Part shown: positions 48,837 to 58,078 of the stretch, in pieces
Numbering within the stretch: the stretch's first letter is position 1
Layout: the number at the start of each line of letters is the position of its first letter
Origin: Williamsia sp. DF01-3
GTDB lineage: Bacteria; Actinomycetota; Actinomycetes; Mycobacteriales; Mycobacteriaceae
DNA: 64,000 nt
Assembly: GCF_023051145.1 (NCBI RefSeq)
Contig: NZ_JALKFS010000005.1
Location: 5,163,733 to 5,227,732, forward strand
Direction of reading: 5' to 3'
Notes under the pieces: model-generated
Databases searched by the model: none
Seen by the model: the letters and a program-made list of their open reading frames with translations, nothing else
Told to the model about the DNA's origin: nothing
Program-made: the position numbers and the translations under genes

Positions 48837-51635
48837 TCATCCCAGCGCGACGACCGCGCCTACCGACCCGAGGACCACGATAAGCACGAGGAGGTCCATA
48901 AATCTCGGACTCCGGTCAGATCGGGACACCGATCCCACGCCACCTCGGGCTTCAATCGCTGCCGCGAGCTCGCGTCCGTTCTGGCAGGCAAGTGAACAGA
49001 CGATCGGCAGACAGGCCGCCCACCCGTTGATCCTCTCCCGCGCCGTCTGCTCTTTGTCGGATCTGCGCTGGGCGATGGTCTGCAGCAGGGTGCGGAAGTC
49101 ACTGATCAAGAACGGACACAACCGCAGCGCAAGGGCCACCGACACCGCGGCCGACTGCGCGGGGATACCCAGCCGCGCTGCCCACCCGACCAGCCGCTGA
49201 GCAAACGCGGGTATCTCGACCATCGGGGTGGTCCAGCAGAACAGCAACGCGCTGTACAGCGAGATGACCGTCATGCAGATGAGGATTCCCCAGTACGCGG
49301 CACCGCCCAGCCCGAACTCCACCCCGCCGACGGTGACGTAGGGCTCGTCGCCGCCGAGGGCGGTGATGAACCCGCCGAAGAGTGTGATCCCGACGAGCCA
49401 GAGTGGCAGTCGGGGAACGGCAGCGCGCGGCACCCTGCCCAGCACGGTCCAACCTGCGGCGATCGTGGCGCCGACGGCAACACTGAGCCAGGTGGGCTCG
49501 AGCGCGAACATCAGCGCGATCGCTGCCAACACCACGAGTTTTGTCCCCACCCACCATCTGCGCGCGGGTGATGCGTGGGGCAGCGTGCGCACCACGCTGG
49601 CCAGGTTCGCGGTGGATTTCAGACTCGACGGCGGTGGGGCCGGCGTGACCGGCTGCCCGTCGACGGTGCCCTCGTCGACAACAATCGTCCTGTCGACCAG
49701 TTCGTCGAGCTCACCGACATCATGCGAGATCACCACGAGTGTGGTGCCCGACGCCTTCACCCGCTGCAGCGCGGCGACCATCGCGGCGCGGGACGGGGCG
49801 TCCAGACCGGCGAGCGGCTCGTCGAGAACCAGTAGTCGCGGTTTGCAGGCGAGTAGCCCGGCCAGGGCAACCCGGCGTTGCTGACCCACCGACAGCTCGT
49901 CCACCAACGCGTCACCGATGACCGCGGAGTTGAGGCCGAGCTCGAGCAGCGCCGCGTTGGCCGCGGTGTCGTCGACACCCGCGGCATCTTTGACGTCTGC
50001 GCGGGCCCGGGACCGAACGATCTGCAGACGCGAATACTGGAACCCGAGCAACGCGTGTTGCCGACCGTTCTGCACCGGCATCCCGTCGACCAGCACCCGG
50101 CCCGAGGTGGGCTGCTGCAGCCCGGTCATCACCCTCGCGAGGGTGGATTTGCCGGCTCCGTTGGGGCCGGTGAGCAGCACGGCCGAGCCCGGCTCGAAGT
50201 GCAGGTTCAACCCGCTGAAGATCTGGTTGTGCCAGGGCGTCCCGGCGTCGTGGGCGTACCCGACGTCGATCAGGCTGACCTGGGCGCCGCGGATGGCGCG
50301 GCCGGCGCCAGTGGTGGTCCGCAGCTTGGTGGACACCGACGAATACCGGGAGTCCAGTGCGATCTCACGGTCGGCGACGGCCGATTCGTCGGTGTCGTGG
50401 GTGATCTGGAGGACGGCGGTCTCACCGCGGTCGGCGAGCGACCGGAAGATCCCGTTGACCGCCGCGCGACCCTCCTGGTCGATCATCGCCGTGGATTCGT
50501 CACTGATGAGCACGGCAGGATGTCGGGACAGCGCCGCCGCTATCGCAAGACGTTGCAGCTGACCACCCGACAGCGTCCCGGTCTCGCGGTACAGCATGCC
50601 GCCCAGTCCGACCTGATCGAGCAGTGCCTCCATCTGGGTTTCGGTGAGTCCGGGATTGCCCCACGCCAGGTCATCGGCCACCACCATGCCCAACACCTGG
50701 GTCTCGGGCCGCTGACTGATCACCGCGGTGCCACCCGGACGACCCAGTCCGACCGCCCCCGGCCGGCTGACGGTGCCTGCGGTGGGATCACGTCCGGCGA
50801 CCACTTTCGCGAGAGTCGACTTGCCGACTCCGTTGGGCCCCGTCACTGCCACCAGTTCCCCGGCCGCGAGGGTCATCGACACATCGGCGATGACCGGCTC
50901 TGTTGCACCCGGGTAGGTGACGGCGACGTTGTCCAGACGCACGGGCAAGGGGCCGACGGGGCCGGCGTCGGGACGTCGTTCATCGGTGTGCGGTGTGCCC
51001 AGTCGGGCGATCATCGGCGGGACCGGCCGGCGATGAAGGAGGAACACGGTCAGTGCGGAGAACGTGACCCCCGCAATTCCGGACGCGGGTATCGCGATCC
51101 ACCAGTAGTCGAGACACCAGTTGACCGCCGGGTCGATCACGGACGTGAACTGATCGAAGCCCGCGTTGTCCATCAATCGCTTGGTGCCCCGCCACCCGTT
51201 GTCGATCTGTTTGATCATGAACTCGCGGTAATCGGTGAACAGAGCCAGGAGACCGGTCGCGACAGCCGCCGACGGCACCGCGATCGCGAACAGTGCGGTG
51301 AGGGCGACCCGCGGAGCGTTCCAGCCACGACGCAACGCGATCCCCGAGAGCGTGCCGAAGATCGCCGCGCTTCCGACCAGATTCGCGGCGGAGAACCCGC
51401 CGAACAAGAACGCCACGATGTACCCGGTGAGCGCGCCGAGCAGGCTCACCCGCAGCCGCCGACGCCCGGCAAGGATCGCGAACGGGACGGATGCGACCAA
51501 TGAGGCCGCGCCCCCGATGGGCAGGAACCGGCTCAAGACACAGATCGCGGCCGCGACGTCTGCGAGGGCCGCTGCCTCGGCGATCTCGATGGCGGTGACG
51601 CGCCGGCGGGCTCTGGCGCTCATCGGTTCGCTCAC
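48837..51635 (-). CDS. Complete ECF-type importer in one polypeptide (S component, two ATPases, EcfT)
   Basis: 932 residues with four modules in order. Residues about 1-220: six-helix membrane domain resembling an S component (substrate binding). About 225-445: first ABC ATPase with Walker A GPNGVGKST, signature LSGGQLQRLAIA and Walker B VLISDE. About 450-685: second ABC ATPase with GPNGAGKST, LSVGQQRRVALA and LLVLDEPLAGLD. About 700-932: EcfT-like transmembrane coupling domain (LVGWAARLGIPAQSAAVSVA, LALRLCPFLISDFR). In most bacteria these are separate genes. The substrate, probably a vitamin or metal, cannot be read. Confidence 0.83.
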   Translation of the reverse strand: MSEPMSARARRRVTAIEIAEAAALADVAAAICVLSRFLPIGGAASLVASVPFAILAGRRRLRVSLLGALTGYIVAFLFGGFSAANLVGSAAIFGTLSGIALRRGWNAPRVALTALFAIAVPSAAVATGLLALFTDYREFMIKQIDNGWRGTKRLMDNAGFDQFTSVIDPAVNWCLDYWWIAIPASGIAGVTFSALTVFLLHRRPVPPMIARLGTPHTDERRPDAGPVGPLPVRLDNVAVTYPGATEPVIADVSMTLAAGELVAVTGPNGVGKSTLAKVVAGRDPTAGTVSRPGAVGLGRPGGTAVISQRPETQVLGMVVADDLAWGNPGLTETQMEALLDQVGLGGMLYRETGTLSGGQLQRLAIAAALSRHPAVLISDESTAMIDQEGRAAVNGIFRSLADRGETAVLQITHDTDESAVADREIALDSRYSSVSTKLRTTTGAGRAIRGAQVSLIDVGYAHDAGTPWHNQIFSGLNLHFEPGSAVLLTGPNGAGKSTLARVMTGLQQPTSGRVLVDGMPVQNGRQHALLGFQYSRLQIVRSRARADVKDAAGVDDTAANAALLELGLNSAVIGDALVDELSVGQQRRVALAGLLACKPRLLVLDEPLAGLDAPSRAAMVAALQRVKASGTTLVVISHDVGELDELVDRTIVVDEGTVDGQPVTPAPPPSSLKSTANLASVVRTLPHASPARRWWVGTKLVVLAAIALMFALEPTWLSVAVGATIAAGWTVLGRVPRAAVPRLPLWLVGITLFGGFITALGGDEPYVTVGGVEFGLGGAAYWGILICMTVISLYSALLFCWTTPMVEIPAFAQRLVGWAARLGIPAQSAAVSVALALRLCPFLISDFRTLLQTIAQRRSDKEQTARERINGWAACLPIVCSLACQNGRELAAAIEARGGVGSVSRSDRSPRFMDLLVLIVVLGSVGAVVALG

Positions 51636-51757
51636 TGCGCCACCGGCTTCTTGTTTCTGTTGCTGTTCGATCTGTCCAGATTGCCAGAGGACCGAGCGAC
51701 GGCCATCGGCCTCACGGATGATATTCGGTATGCCCGCAGGTCAACCGCAGCTTCGGG

Positions 51758-52699
51758 TCAGCCGGCCTTACGTTTTGCCGGGGCCTTCTTGGCAGCGGTT
51801 GATTTTGCCGCAGCTTTCTTGGCCGGAGCCTTCTTGGCAGGTGCCTTCTTCGCGGCCGTCTTCTTCGCGGGCGTCTTGCCCGAATCGGAGTCCTCGCTGT
51901 CGTCGGAGCCGTCGGCCGAGCCGGTGCGGTTCTTCACCGATGCGCGCAGCGCAGCGAGCAGGTCGGCCACCTCGGAGTCGTCGTCTTCGTCGTCCGCCTT
52001 CTCGGGTGCGGTGAAGGCTTCGGTGCCCTCCGCCTTGGCCTCGATCAGCTTGCTCAACTCGTTCTGATAGGTGTCCTCGTACTGGCTCGGGTCGAAATCC
52101 GCCGACATCGACTCGATGAGCGAGGCCGCCATCTTGAGTTCCTGCGGCTTGAGGTCGGGCGACTCGTCGAGTGACGGGAATGCCGCCTCACGGACTTCGT
52201 CCGGCCAGAGCAACGTCTGGAGGGTCAGCACATTTCCGACCACTCGTAGTGCTGCCAACCGGGTGCGGTTACGGAGGGTGAAGGTGGCGATGGCCAGCCG
52301 GTCCGTGTCTTTGAGAGCCTCGCGCATCAGCGCGTACGCTTTCGGCGACTTGCTGGCCGGCTCCAGGTAATACGGCTTGTCGAAGTAGATCGGGTCGACC
52401 TGATCAACGGGGACGAAGTCGGTGATCGAGATCTCCGGACTGCGCTGGACGGGCAGCTCGGCCAGATCGTCTTTGGTCAGCACCACGGTCTGACCGGTGT
52501 CGCTCTCGTACGCGTTCGCGATCTGCGAGAACTCGACTTCTTCGTCGGTGCCCTCCCGGACCTTTCGATAGCGGATGCGGGTGCCGTCGTTCGAGTCGAC
52601 CTGGTGGGATTTGCGATCGTGACTCTCGGTCGCTGAATAGACCTTGACCGGTACGTTGACCAAGCCAAAGCTGAGATCGCCTTTCCAGATCGAGCGCAT
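51758..52699 (-). CDS. ku: Ku protein (non-homologous end joining)
   Basis: 313-residue bacterial Ku: N-terminal MRSIWKGDLSFGLVNVPVKV is diagnostic, followed by the beta-barrel core and the helical bridge. The last 50 residues are a lysine-rich tail (KKTAAKKAPAKKAPAKKAAA) typical of mycobacterial Ku, which supports DNA threading. It binds broken ends as a homodimer and recruits LigD, the divergent neighbour 61 bases away. ATG 52699 is chosen from that motif; the frame extends upstream. Confidence 0.93.
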   Translation of the reverse strand: MRSIWKGDLSFGLVNVPVKVYSATESHDRKSHQVDSNDGTRIRYRKVREGTDEEVEFSQIANAYESDTGQTVVLTKDDLAELPVQRSPEISITDFVPVDQVDPIYFDKPYYLEPASKSPKAYALMREALKDTDRLAIATFTLRNRTRLAALRVVGNVLTLQTLLWPDEVREAAFPSLDESPDLKPQELKMAASLIESMSADFDPSQYEDTYQNELSKLIEAKAEGTEAFTAPEKADDEDDDSEVADLLAALRASVKNRTGSADGSDDSEDSDSGKTPAKKTAAKKAPAKKAPAKKAAAKSTAAKKAPAKRKAG

Positions 52700-52760
52700 A
52701 TCGTCATTGTGCAGGTATCTCGCACAAGACGCAGCCCCCTCCACCAGGAAAGTCCGAACC

Positions 52761-55135
52761 ATGGCCAGCCGCAACACACTCGAGGTCGACGGTCACAAGA
52801 TCGCCGTGACCCACCTCGACAAGGTGATCTACCCGGCAACCGGGACCGTCAAGGCGCAGGTCATCGAGTACTACAGCGACATCAGCTCGATGATGTTGCC
52901 GCACATCCGTGACCGGCCGGTGACCCGCAAGAGGTGGCCTGACGGTGTGAACTCGACCCCGTTCTTCGAGAAGAACCTGCCCGACCACGCTCCGGAATGG
53001 CTCGGCCGGGTTCGTCTGGACCACAGCGACCGCAAGGTGGTCTACCCGGTGCTGACCTCGCGCGCCGAGTTGGTCTGGCTCGCACAGCAAGCCGCGTTGG
53101 AGCTGCACGTGCCGCAGTGGACGTTGCCGCCGGGCCAGGCCGACGTCCCGTACAAAGTCGATCGCATGACCGATCGAGTGGTCCTCGATCTCGACCCCGG
53201 GCCGGACGTCACGTTGTTCCAGTGCGCGAAGGTGGCGCTGCGCATCAAAGAGATGCTCGACGGCATCGGGCTGCCGTGCTTCCCGGTGACCAGCGGCTCC
53301 AAGGGAATCCACATCTATTTCCGGCTCGACAAGGCCATCTCATCGGATTCCGCACGCAAGGTCGCCAGGCAGATCGGCACCCAGTTGCAGAACGAGACCC
53401 CCGATCTGGTGACTGCCCAGATGACTAAATCGGTGCGCGGCGGCAAGGTGTTCGTGGACTGGAGCCAGAACAGCGCGTCCAAGACCACGCTGGCGCCCTA
53501 CTCGATGCGTGGCCGCGAGGAACCCTGGGTCGCCGCCCCCGGCACTGGGATGAGCTGGCCGACAAGGACATCCGGCACATTCCGTTCGACGAGATGCCGG
53601 ACAGGCTCGAACAGTTCGGCGACCTGCTGATCGGACTCGAGGCGGAATCCGGCGACGGCGAGGCCACAGCAGACCCAGACAAGTCCCCGAAGCCCGCGCC
53701 CGGCCGTGCCGCGGCATCTCCGCCGGTGGTCGACCTCGGCGAGTACCGGCGCAAGCGCGACGAGCGAAAGACGCCGGAGCCGTTCGGCGACAGCCGATCC
53801 GAAGATGAGCAAGCCGCCGGGCCCATCTTCGTGATCCAGGAGCACCACGCCCGCCGCCTGCACTACGACTTCCGGCTCGAACGGGGCGGTGTGCTCGTGT
53901 CGTGGGCGGTGCCCAAGAACTTGCCTCTCGACGGTGATCAGAATCGGCTCGCCGTGCAGACCGAGGACCACCCGATCGACTACGCCGACTTCGCAGGCGA
54001 CATCCCCGCCGGAGAATACGGCGGCGGGCATGTCGAGATCTGGGACCGCGGCACGTACGAGACCGAGAAGTGGCGCGACAAAGAGATCATCGTCCGATTA
54101 CACGGCGAACGGATTCAAGGCCGGTATGCGCTGATCAAGACCGGCGACAAGAACTGGTTGGCGCACCTGATGTCCGACGAGCCCCGGCCGATCGTGCCCG
54201 ACAGCCTCGCCGACCCACGACCGATGCTCGCCACCGACGAGCTCATCGAAGAACTGACCGACGACAAGTGGGCATTCGAGGGCAAGTGGGACGGTTACCG
54301 GATCCTGTTGCGCTACATCGAGGGAAAGCTCCAGCTCACGTCGCGTTCGGGCATCGACATGACCAAGGACTTCCCCCAGCTCCACCCCATCGCCGACGAC
54401 CTCGGACTGCTCGACGTGGTGCTCGACGGCGAAGTGGTGGCGTTCGACGAGAAGGGCCGGACCAACTTCACCCGACTCGCCGGACGCAGCACTGCCACCG
54501 AGGACCTCGACATCAAGTTCTTGCTCTTCGACATCCTCTACCTCAATGGTTCGTCACTGCTCAAGCTCAAGTGGGAGGACCGGCGAAAGCTGCTCGAGGA
54601 AGTCGCGCAGGCGTTTTCGTCGGATTCGCGGGTGCAGCTGCCGCCGCTCCTCGAGGGGCCCGGCTCCAATGCCGTTGCCTTCAGCCGTGAACGGGGCTGG
54701 GAAGGGGTGGTGGCCAAGCGCCGCGATTCCATCTATCAGCAGGGCCGGCGCACGAAGACGTGGCGGAAACAGAAGAACTGGACCGACATCGAGGTGGTGA
54801 TCGGCGGCTGGCGTCCCGGCAAAGGAGGCCGCAGTCAACGCATCGGGTCACTGTTGATGGGGCTACCGGAGGCAACCGGTCTCCGTTATGTGGGTCGGGT
54901 CGGCACCGGTTTCACCGACAGCCAGCTCGAGTCCCTGATGGAGGAGCTCGAGCCCCTGCGCCGCAAGACATCGCCGTTCATCGGCAGCCTCGATCGGCCT
55001 GTCGAATCCGACGCCGTGTGGGTGTTGCCGAAGCTGGTGGCCGATGTGAGATTCATGGACTGGACGAGCACCGGTCATCTGCGTCACCCGTCTTGGCGCG
55101 GGATCCGCCGCGACAAGCTGCCCGGGGACCTGTGA
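52761..55135 (+). CDS. ligD: ATP-dependent DNA ligase D (polymerase-nuclease-ligase), frame broken once
   Basis: About 791 residues if one base is restored. The polymerase domain comes first (HLDKVIYPATG, DLDPGPDVTLFQCAKV, TSGSKGIHIYFRL), then the phosphoesterase domain (FVIQEHHARRLHYDFRLERG), then the ligase with Lys of KWDGYR and VLDGEVVAFDEKG. This POL-PE-LIG order is the mycobacterial type. The frame breaks at the C-run 53536-53540: adding one C yields APRHWDELADKDIRHIPFDE. Length is one base short of a multiple of three. Start ATG follows AGGAAAG. With Ku it seals double-strand breaks. Confidence 0.88.
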
Positions 55136-55156
55136 CGGCGGGCCGGCGAGCACATC

Positions 55157-55173
55157 CGGCCGACAATCGGCCG
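55157..55173 (+). terminator. Hairpin downstream of ligD
   Basis: CGGCCGA and TCGGCCG form perfect 7-bp arms around CAA, 22 bases after the ligD stop. No T-run follows, so it may be a non-canonical terminator. The rest of the 196-base gap up to 55332 shows only AT-poor sequence. Confidence 0.4.
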
Positions 55174-55331
55174 ATGCTGAACGCGTCGGGTTGTTCGCGG
55201 CGCGTTACGGTCTAGCCTGGCGCTCGTCGTGACCCCCCTCGCTCGTTCGCCCCGAATTGGGTACCCCGAGTATTGGCTGCCCGAATCGGTCGCCCCAGAT
55301 CGGTCGTCACAGCCGCACAGAAGGAGGCCAC

Positions 55332-56075
55332 GTGCTCGTCGTCGCGCACATGAGTGATCTGCATTTCAACGGGACCCTCCGTGCCCGCCGGCGCATCACC
55401 GCTGTGCTCGACTACATCAACGCACGTGCCGAGGGCATCGACGCGCTGGTGATCACCGGCGACATCACCGACACCGGGAAGCAGTCGCAGTACGAGGAAG
55501 CGGCTGCCACCTTGCGCAGCGATTTGCCGATCCTCATCTGTCCCGGCAACCACGACGACCGCGGCGAGTTCAGTCACGGCCTCCTCGGCACCCACATCAC
55601 CGACCGGCCCCTCAATCACTCCCGGACCATCGCGGGCGGCCTGTTCCTGGTGTGCGACAGCTCGATTCCCGGACGCAACGAGGGATATCTCGACGATGCG
55701 ACCATCGCGTGGATGGATGCCGAGATCTCCTCTGCCGGTCCACACGTCCCGGTGTTCATCGCCTTCCACCACCCGCCGGTCATGCTGCAGATGCCGTTCA
55801 TGGACACCATTCGTCAGACCGGCGAAGAGCGACTGATCGCCCTGGTCGACAAACATCCCAACATCGTCAACTTCATGTGCGGCCACGCACACACCGGTGC
55901 GGTCACCGCTTTTGCGGGACGTCCGCTGTGCCTCGCGCCGGGGGTGGCGTCCACGCTGAATCTGCCCTTCGAAGGCGCCGAGGTGATCAACGAGGGCCAG
56001 CCTCCCGGGCTCGCCTTCCACGTGTACGCCGAGGGCCGTGTGATCAGCCATTTCCGCTCGGTGCCGGTGGACTGA
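55332..56075 (+). CDS. Metallophosphoesterase (CpdA-like cyclic nucleotide phosphodiesterase)
   Basis: 247-residue calcineurin-like phosphoesterase. All metal motifs are present: MSDLHFN (D-x-H), VITGDITDTG (GD), CPGNHDDRG (GNHD), FHHPPV (H) and MCGHAHTGAV (GHxH). Order and length fit CpdA-type class III phosphodiesterases that hydrolyse cAMP or 2',3'-cNMP. GTG 55332 follows AAGGAGG; an upstream frame adds 25 residues. Confidence 0.85.
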   Translation: MLVVAHMSDLHFNGTLRARRRITAVLDYINARAEGIDALVITGDITDTGKQSQYEEAAATLRSDLPILICPGNHDDRGEFSHGLLGTHITDRPLNHSRTIAGGLFLVCDSSIPGRNEGYLDDATIAWMDAEISSAGPHVPVFIAFHHPPVMLQMPFMDTIRQTGEERLIALVDKHPNIVNFMCGHAHTGAVTAFAGRPLCLAPGVASTLNLPFEGAEVINEGQPPGLAFHVYAEGRVISHFRSVPVD

Positions 56076-56089
56076 CACCGGGGGCCGCA

Positions 56090-57127
56090 CTATCGGCTGA
56101 GGCGGTCGATCAGCGAGGCAGGTGCGACACCGTCCCCGAGGCGCCGGCATCCGTCGAGCTCCACCGACACACTCGATCCACCCGAGCCATCCGGTCGACG
56201 CAACACCACCGAAGCCATCTGTGTGGCGGCAACGCCACATGCAGGTGCGACAGGTGCGTCGAGGTACGACCGAATCATCTGCGCACTTTCGTGCGCCGAT
56301 AGCCAGATCTGCCACCCGCCGGGTACCGGCTCGTCCACTCCGTGACGACACACCTGCAGCGGTCCCACGTCATCGATCGGCAGAGGCAGGTCGGACAGGA
56401 CTGGATCGGCGCCCGCCGCCATCTCGCGCCGGACGGCTTTCAGGGCGGCATCGTCGACGTGGAGTCCCCCGCTTGATCGCTCGGTGCAATTGCGGGGCAA
56501 CGTGATCGGGACCCCGGTGTCGAACGACTCCCGTCCGACTTCGTGCAGCGCTCTGAGCGCATCAAGGGGCTCCTCCCGAAAACTGCACGGGACCGACGGC
56601 CAGGCCGGCCGGAATGCGCGACCTCCGGAGTCGACCAGCCACAGCCCGACTGCCGGATCCACACTGATGGCGCAGCTGATCGATACGTTGTCGGGGTAGC
56701 GCCTCGATTCGATCGAGAACGCCTCCACCACCGCGGCGATATCCCCGGCCAGCGACACGGCGTCGACTGTTGTGTTCCCCGCCGGGTTCTGCGCGAGTTC
56801 ACACCGCACCACGGACACCGGATCGAAGTCGTCAGGTGGGTAACCGAGCTCAGGGGCCGGCGCGATGTCCGCCGAAGGCCACGGCCCCAGGCCGGTCAAT
56901 CCCGTGTAGATGTCCGGGGTCAGACAGTCGGCGCGGTCGACGATCGGGGCGGCCTTCGGGGTGAACAACACGAAGTCGGGACCGAAGATCATCCCGGGGG
57001 CACAGGCTGTCGCCAGCACCCCGACGATCGCGACAAGGATCAGCCGCGCCGTCGGTCTGCGCTCGGCTCTCAGCCCCTTGTGTCGGGAAGGCCGAGCACG
57101 CGAGAGGCGTCGAGGTAGATGTCCCAC
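56090..57127 (-). CDS. Putative lipoprotein of unknown function
   Basis: 345 residues from GTG 57127, which overlaps the DUF218 gene by 58 bases. A basic N-terminus (RARPSRHKGLRAERRPTAR) leads to LILVAIVGVLATAC, a signal segment with a lipobox-like Cys. The mature part contains several Cys (VDRADCLTP, VVRCELAQN, ISCAISVD, PCSFREEP, RNCTERS) likely to form disulfides outside the cell. I do not recognise the family; similar secreted Cys-rich proteins occur in Mycobacteriales. No ATG is near, so the start is uncertain. Confidence 0.5.
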   Translation of the reverse strand: MGHLPRRLSRARPSRHKGLRAERRPTARLILVAIVGVLATACAPGMIFGPDFVLFTPKAAPIVDRADCLTPDIYTGLTGLGPWPSADIAPAPELGYPPDDFDPVSVVRCELAQNPAGNTTVDAVSLAGDIAAVVEAFSIESRRYPDNVSISCAISVDPAVGLWLVDSGGRAFRPAWPSVPCSFREEPLDALRALHEVGRESFDTGVPITLPRNCTERSSGGLHVDDAALKAVRREMAAGADPVLSDLPLPIDDVGPLQVCRHGVDEPVPGGWQIWLSAHESAQMIRSYLDAPVAPACGVAATQMASVVLRRPDGSGGSSVSVELDGCRRLGDGVAPASLIDRLSR

Positions 57128-57978
57128 TGGTCCACCTTCGCAGGCACGGCCACATGAGCAAACAGATCGGTGACTGTTGTTGTCGCACGGGCCACCTTGA
57201 CGCCGGCGACCTGGAAGTCGACGGCCGCGCGGCGCACCTGGTCGGGCGAGGTCACCAACACCACGTCGCGAAGTCGCAGCTCCGCGACCTTCTCGGCACC
57301 GAATAGTGCGCTCTGCACCAGGGTGGTTGCGCGTGGTTCCACGTGAATCATCGACGAAGCGATGGCCTTTGCCGTCAGCCATTCTCGGATGCCCGGCGTG
57401 TTGCCGACAACGATGATGGGCGACCGTGGGGCTGCCACGGCCTGGAGCCAGGCCGCCACCAACCGGGCGGTCATCTCGCCATCGAAACCACCGGCCGCCG
57501 GTGGGCCGGCACCGATGAGAACGATGCCGGTGGACGGCGACAGCAGGCGCGGTACCGGATCGGGACCGACCAGCACTCCCGTGCCGACAGCGGTCAGTGC
57601 CCGCGAGATCACCGCTGCGCGAGCGGGATCGACACTCCGCAATGCGTTCACCGCCGCCTCGGTGGTGGCCCTGTCGGCGTTGTAGTCCGACCACAGCGCC
57701 TGGAGCGCCAGTGCATCAGCGTCGCGCGGGTTCGCCGTGAGCAACCTGCGCAATGCGTTCAGACCGGTCCCGATGTCGCCGGTGCGGAACCCCAGCTGGG
57801 CGGCGTTGTACATGCCGGTCACGTCGCCTGCTGACGCCGCCGGCATCACGGTGATGGTCGGGCTGATCACAGTCGGAACCATGGCCACCGCCCCGGTGGA
57901 CATGCCGATTGCCGCCGCGGCAACCACAAATGTCCGGTTTATGCGCGTCACACGCGCAACATGAGTCACTACAGCCAC
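57070..57978 (-). CDS. DUF218 (YdcF/ElyC-like) exported protein
   Basis: 302 residues with a signal peptide (RINRTFVVAAAAIGMSTGAV). The DUF218-type Rossmann-like core includes SPIIVVGNTPGIREWLTAKA, HVEPRATTLVQSAL and RDVVLVTSPDQVRRAAVDFQ, the pattern of SanA/ElyC/YdcF proteins that bind nucleotide-like or lipid-carrier ligands. The tandem lipoprotein gene overlaps its 3' end, suggesting a joint envelope function. Confidence 0.7.
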   Translation of the reverse strand: MAVVTHVARVTRINRTFVVAAAAIGMSTGAVAMVPTVISPTITVMPAASAGDVTGMYNAAQLGFRTGDIGTGLNALRRLLTANPRDADALALQALWSDYNADRATTEAAVNALRSVDPARAAVISRALTAVGTGVLVGPDPVPRLLSPSTGIVLIGAGPPAAGGFDGEMTARLVAAWLQAVAAPRSPIIVVGNTPGIREWLTAKAIASSMIHVEPRATTLVQSALFGAEKVAELRLRDVVLVTSPDQVRRAAVDFQVAGVKVARATTTVTDLFAHVAVPAKVDQWDIYLDASRVLGLPDTRG

Positions 57979-58040
57979 AGTAGGGCACCCGAGCTACGGC
58001 CTCGCACCCACGCGGTCTCAGGTCAGTAACAAGCGCGCGA

Positions 58041-58054
58041 GCGCCGGCCGGCGC
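58041..58054. repeat. GC palindrome after the crotonase gene
   Basis: GCGCCGGCCGGCGC is a perfect 14-bp palindrome in the 100-base gap between the DUF218 and crotonase genes. It could aid termination; no T-run is present. Confidence 0.25.
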
Positions 58055-58078
58055 CGAGCCGCCACTCTCGGTGCACCC

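Noticed and set aside
49878-51503. 541-codon plus-strand frame opposite the ECF transporter
   Set aside because: Antisense shadow; the minus strand holds four well-conserved transporter modules without a break.
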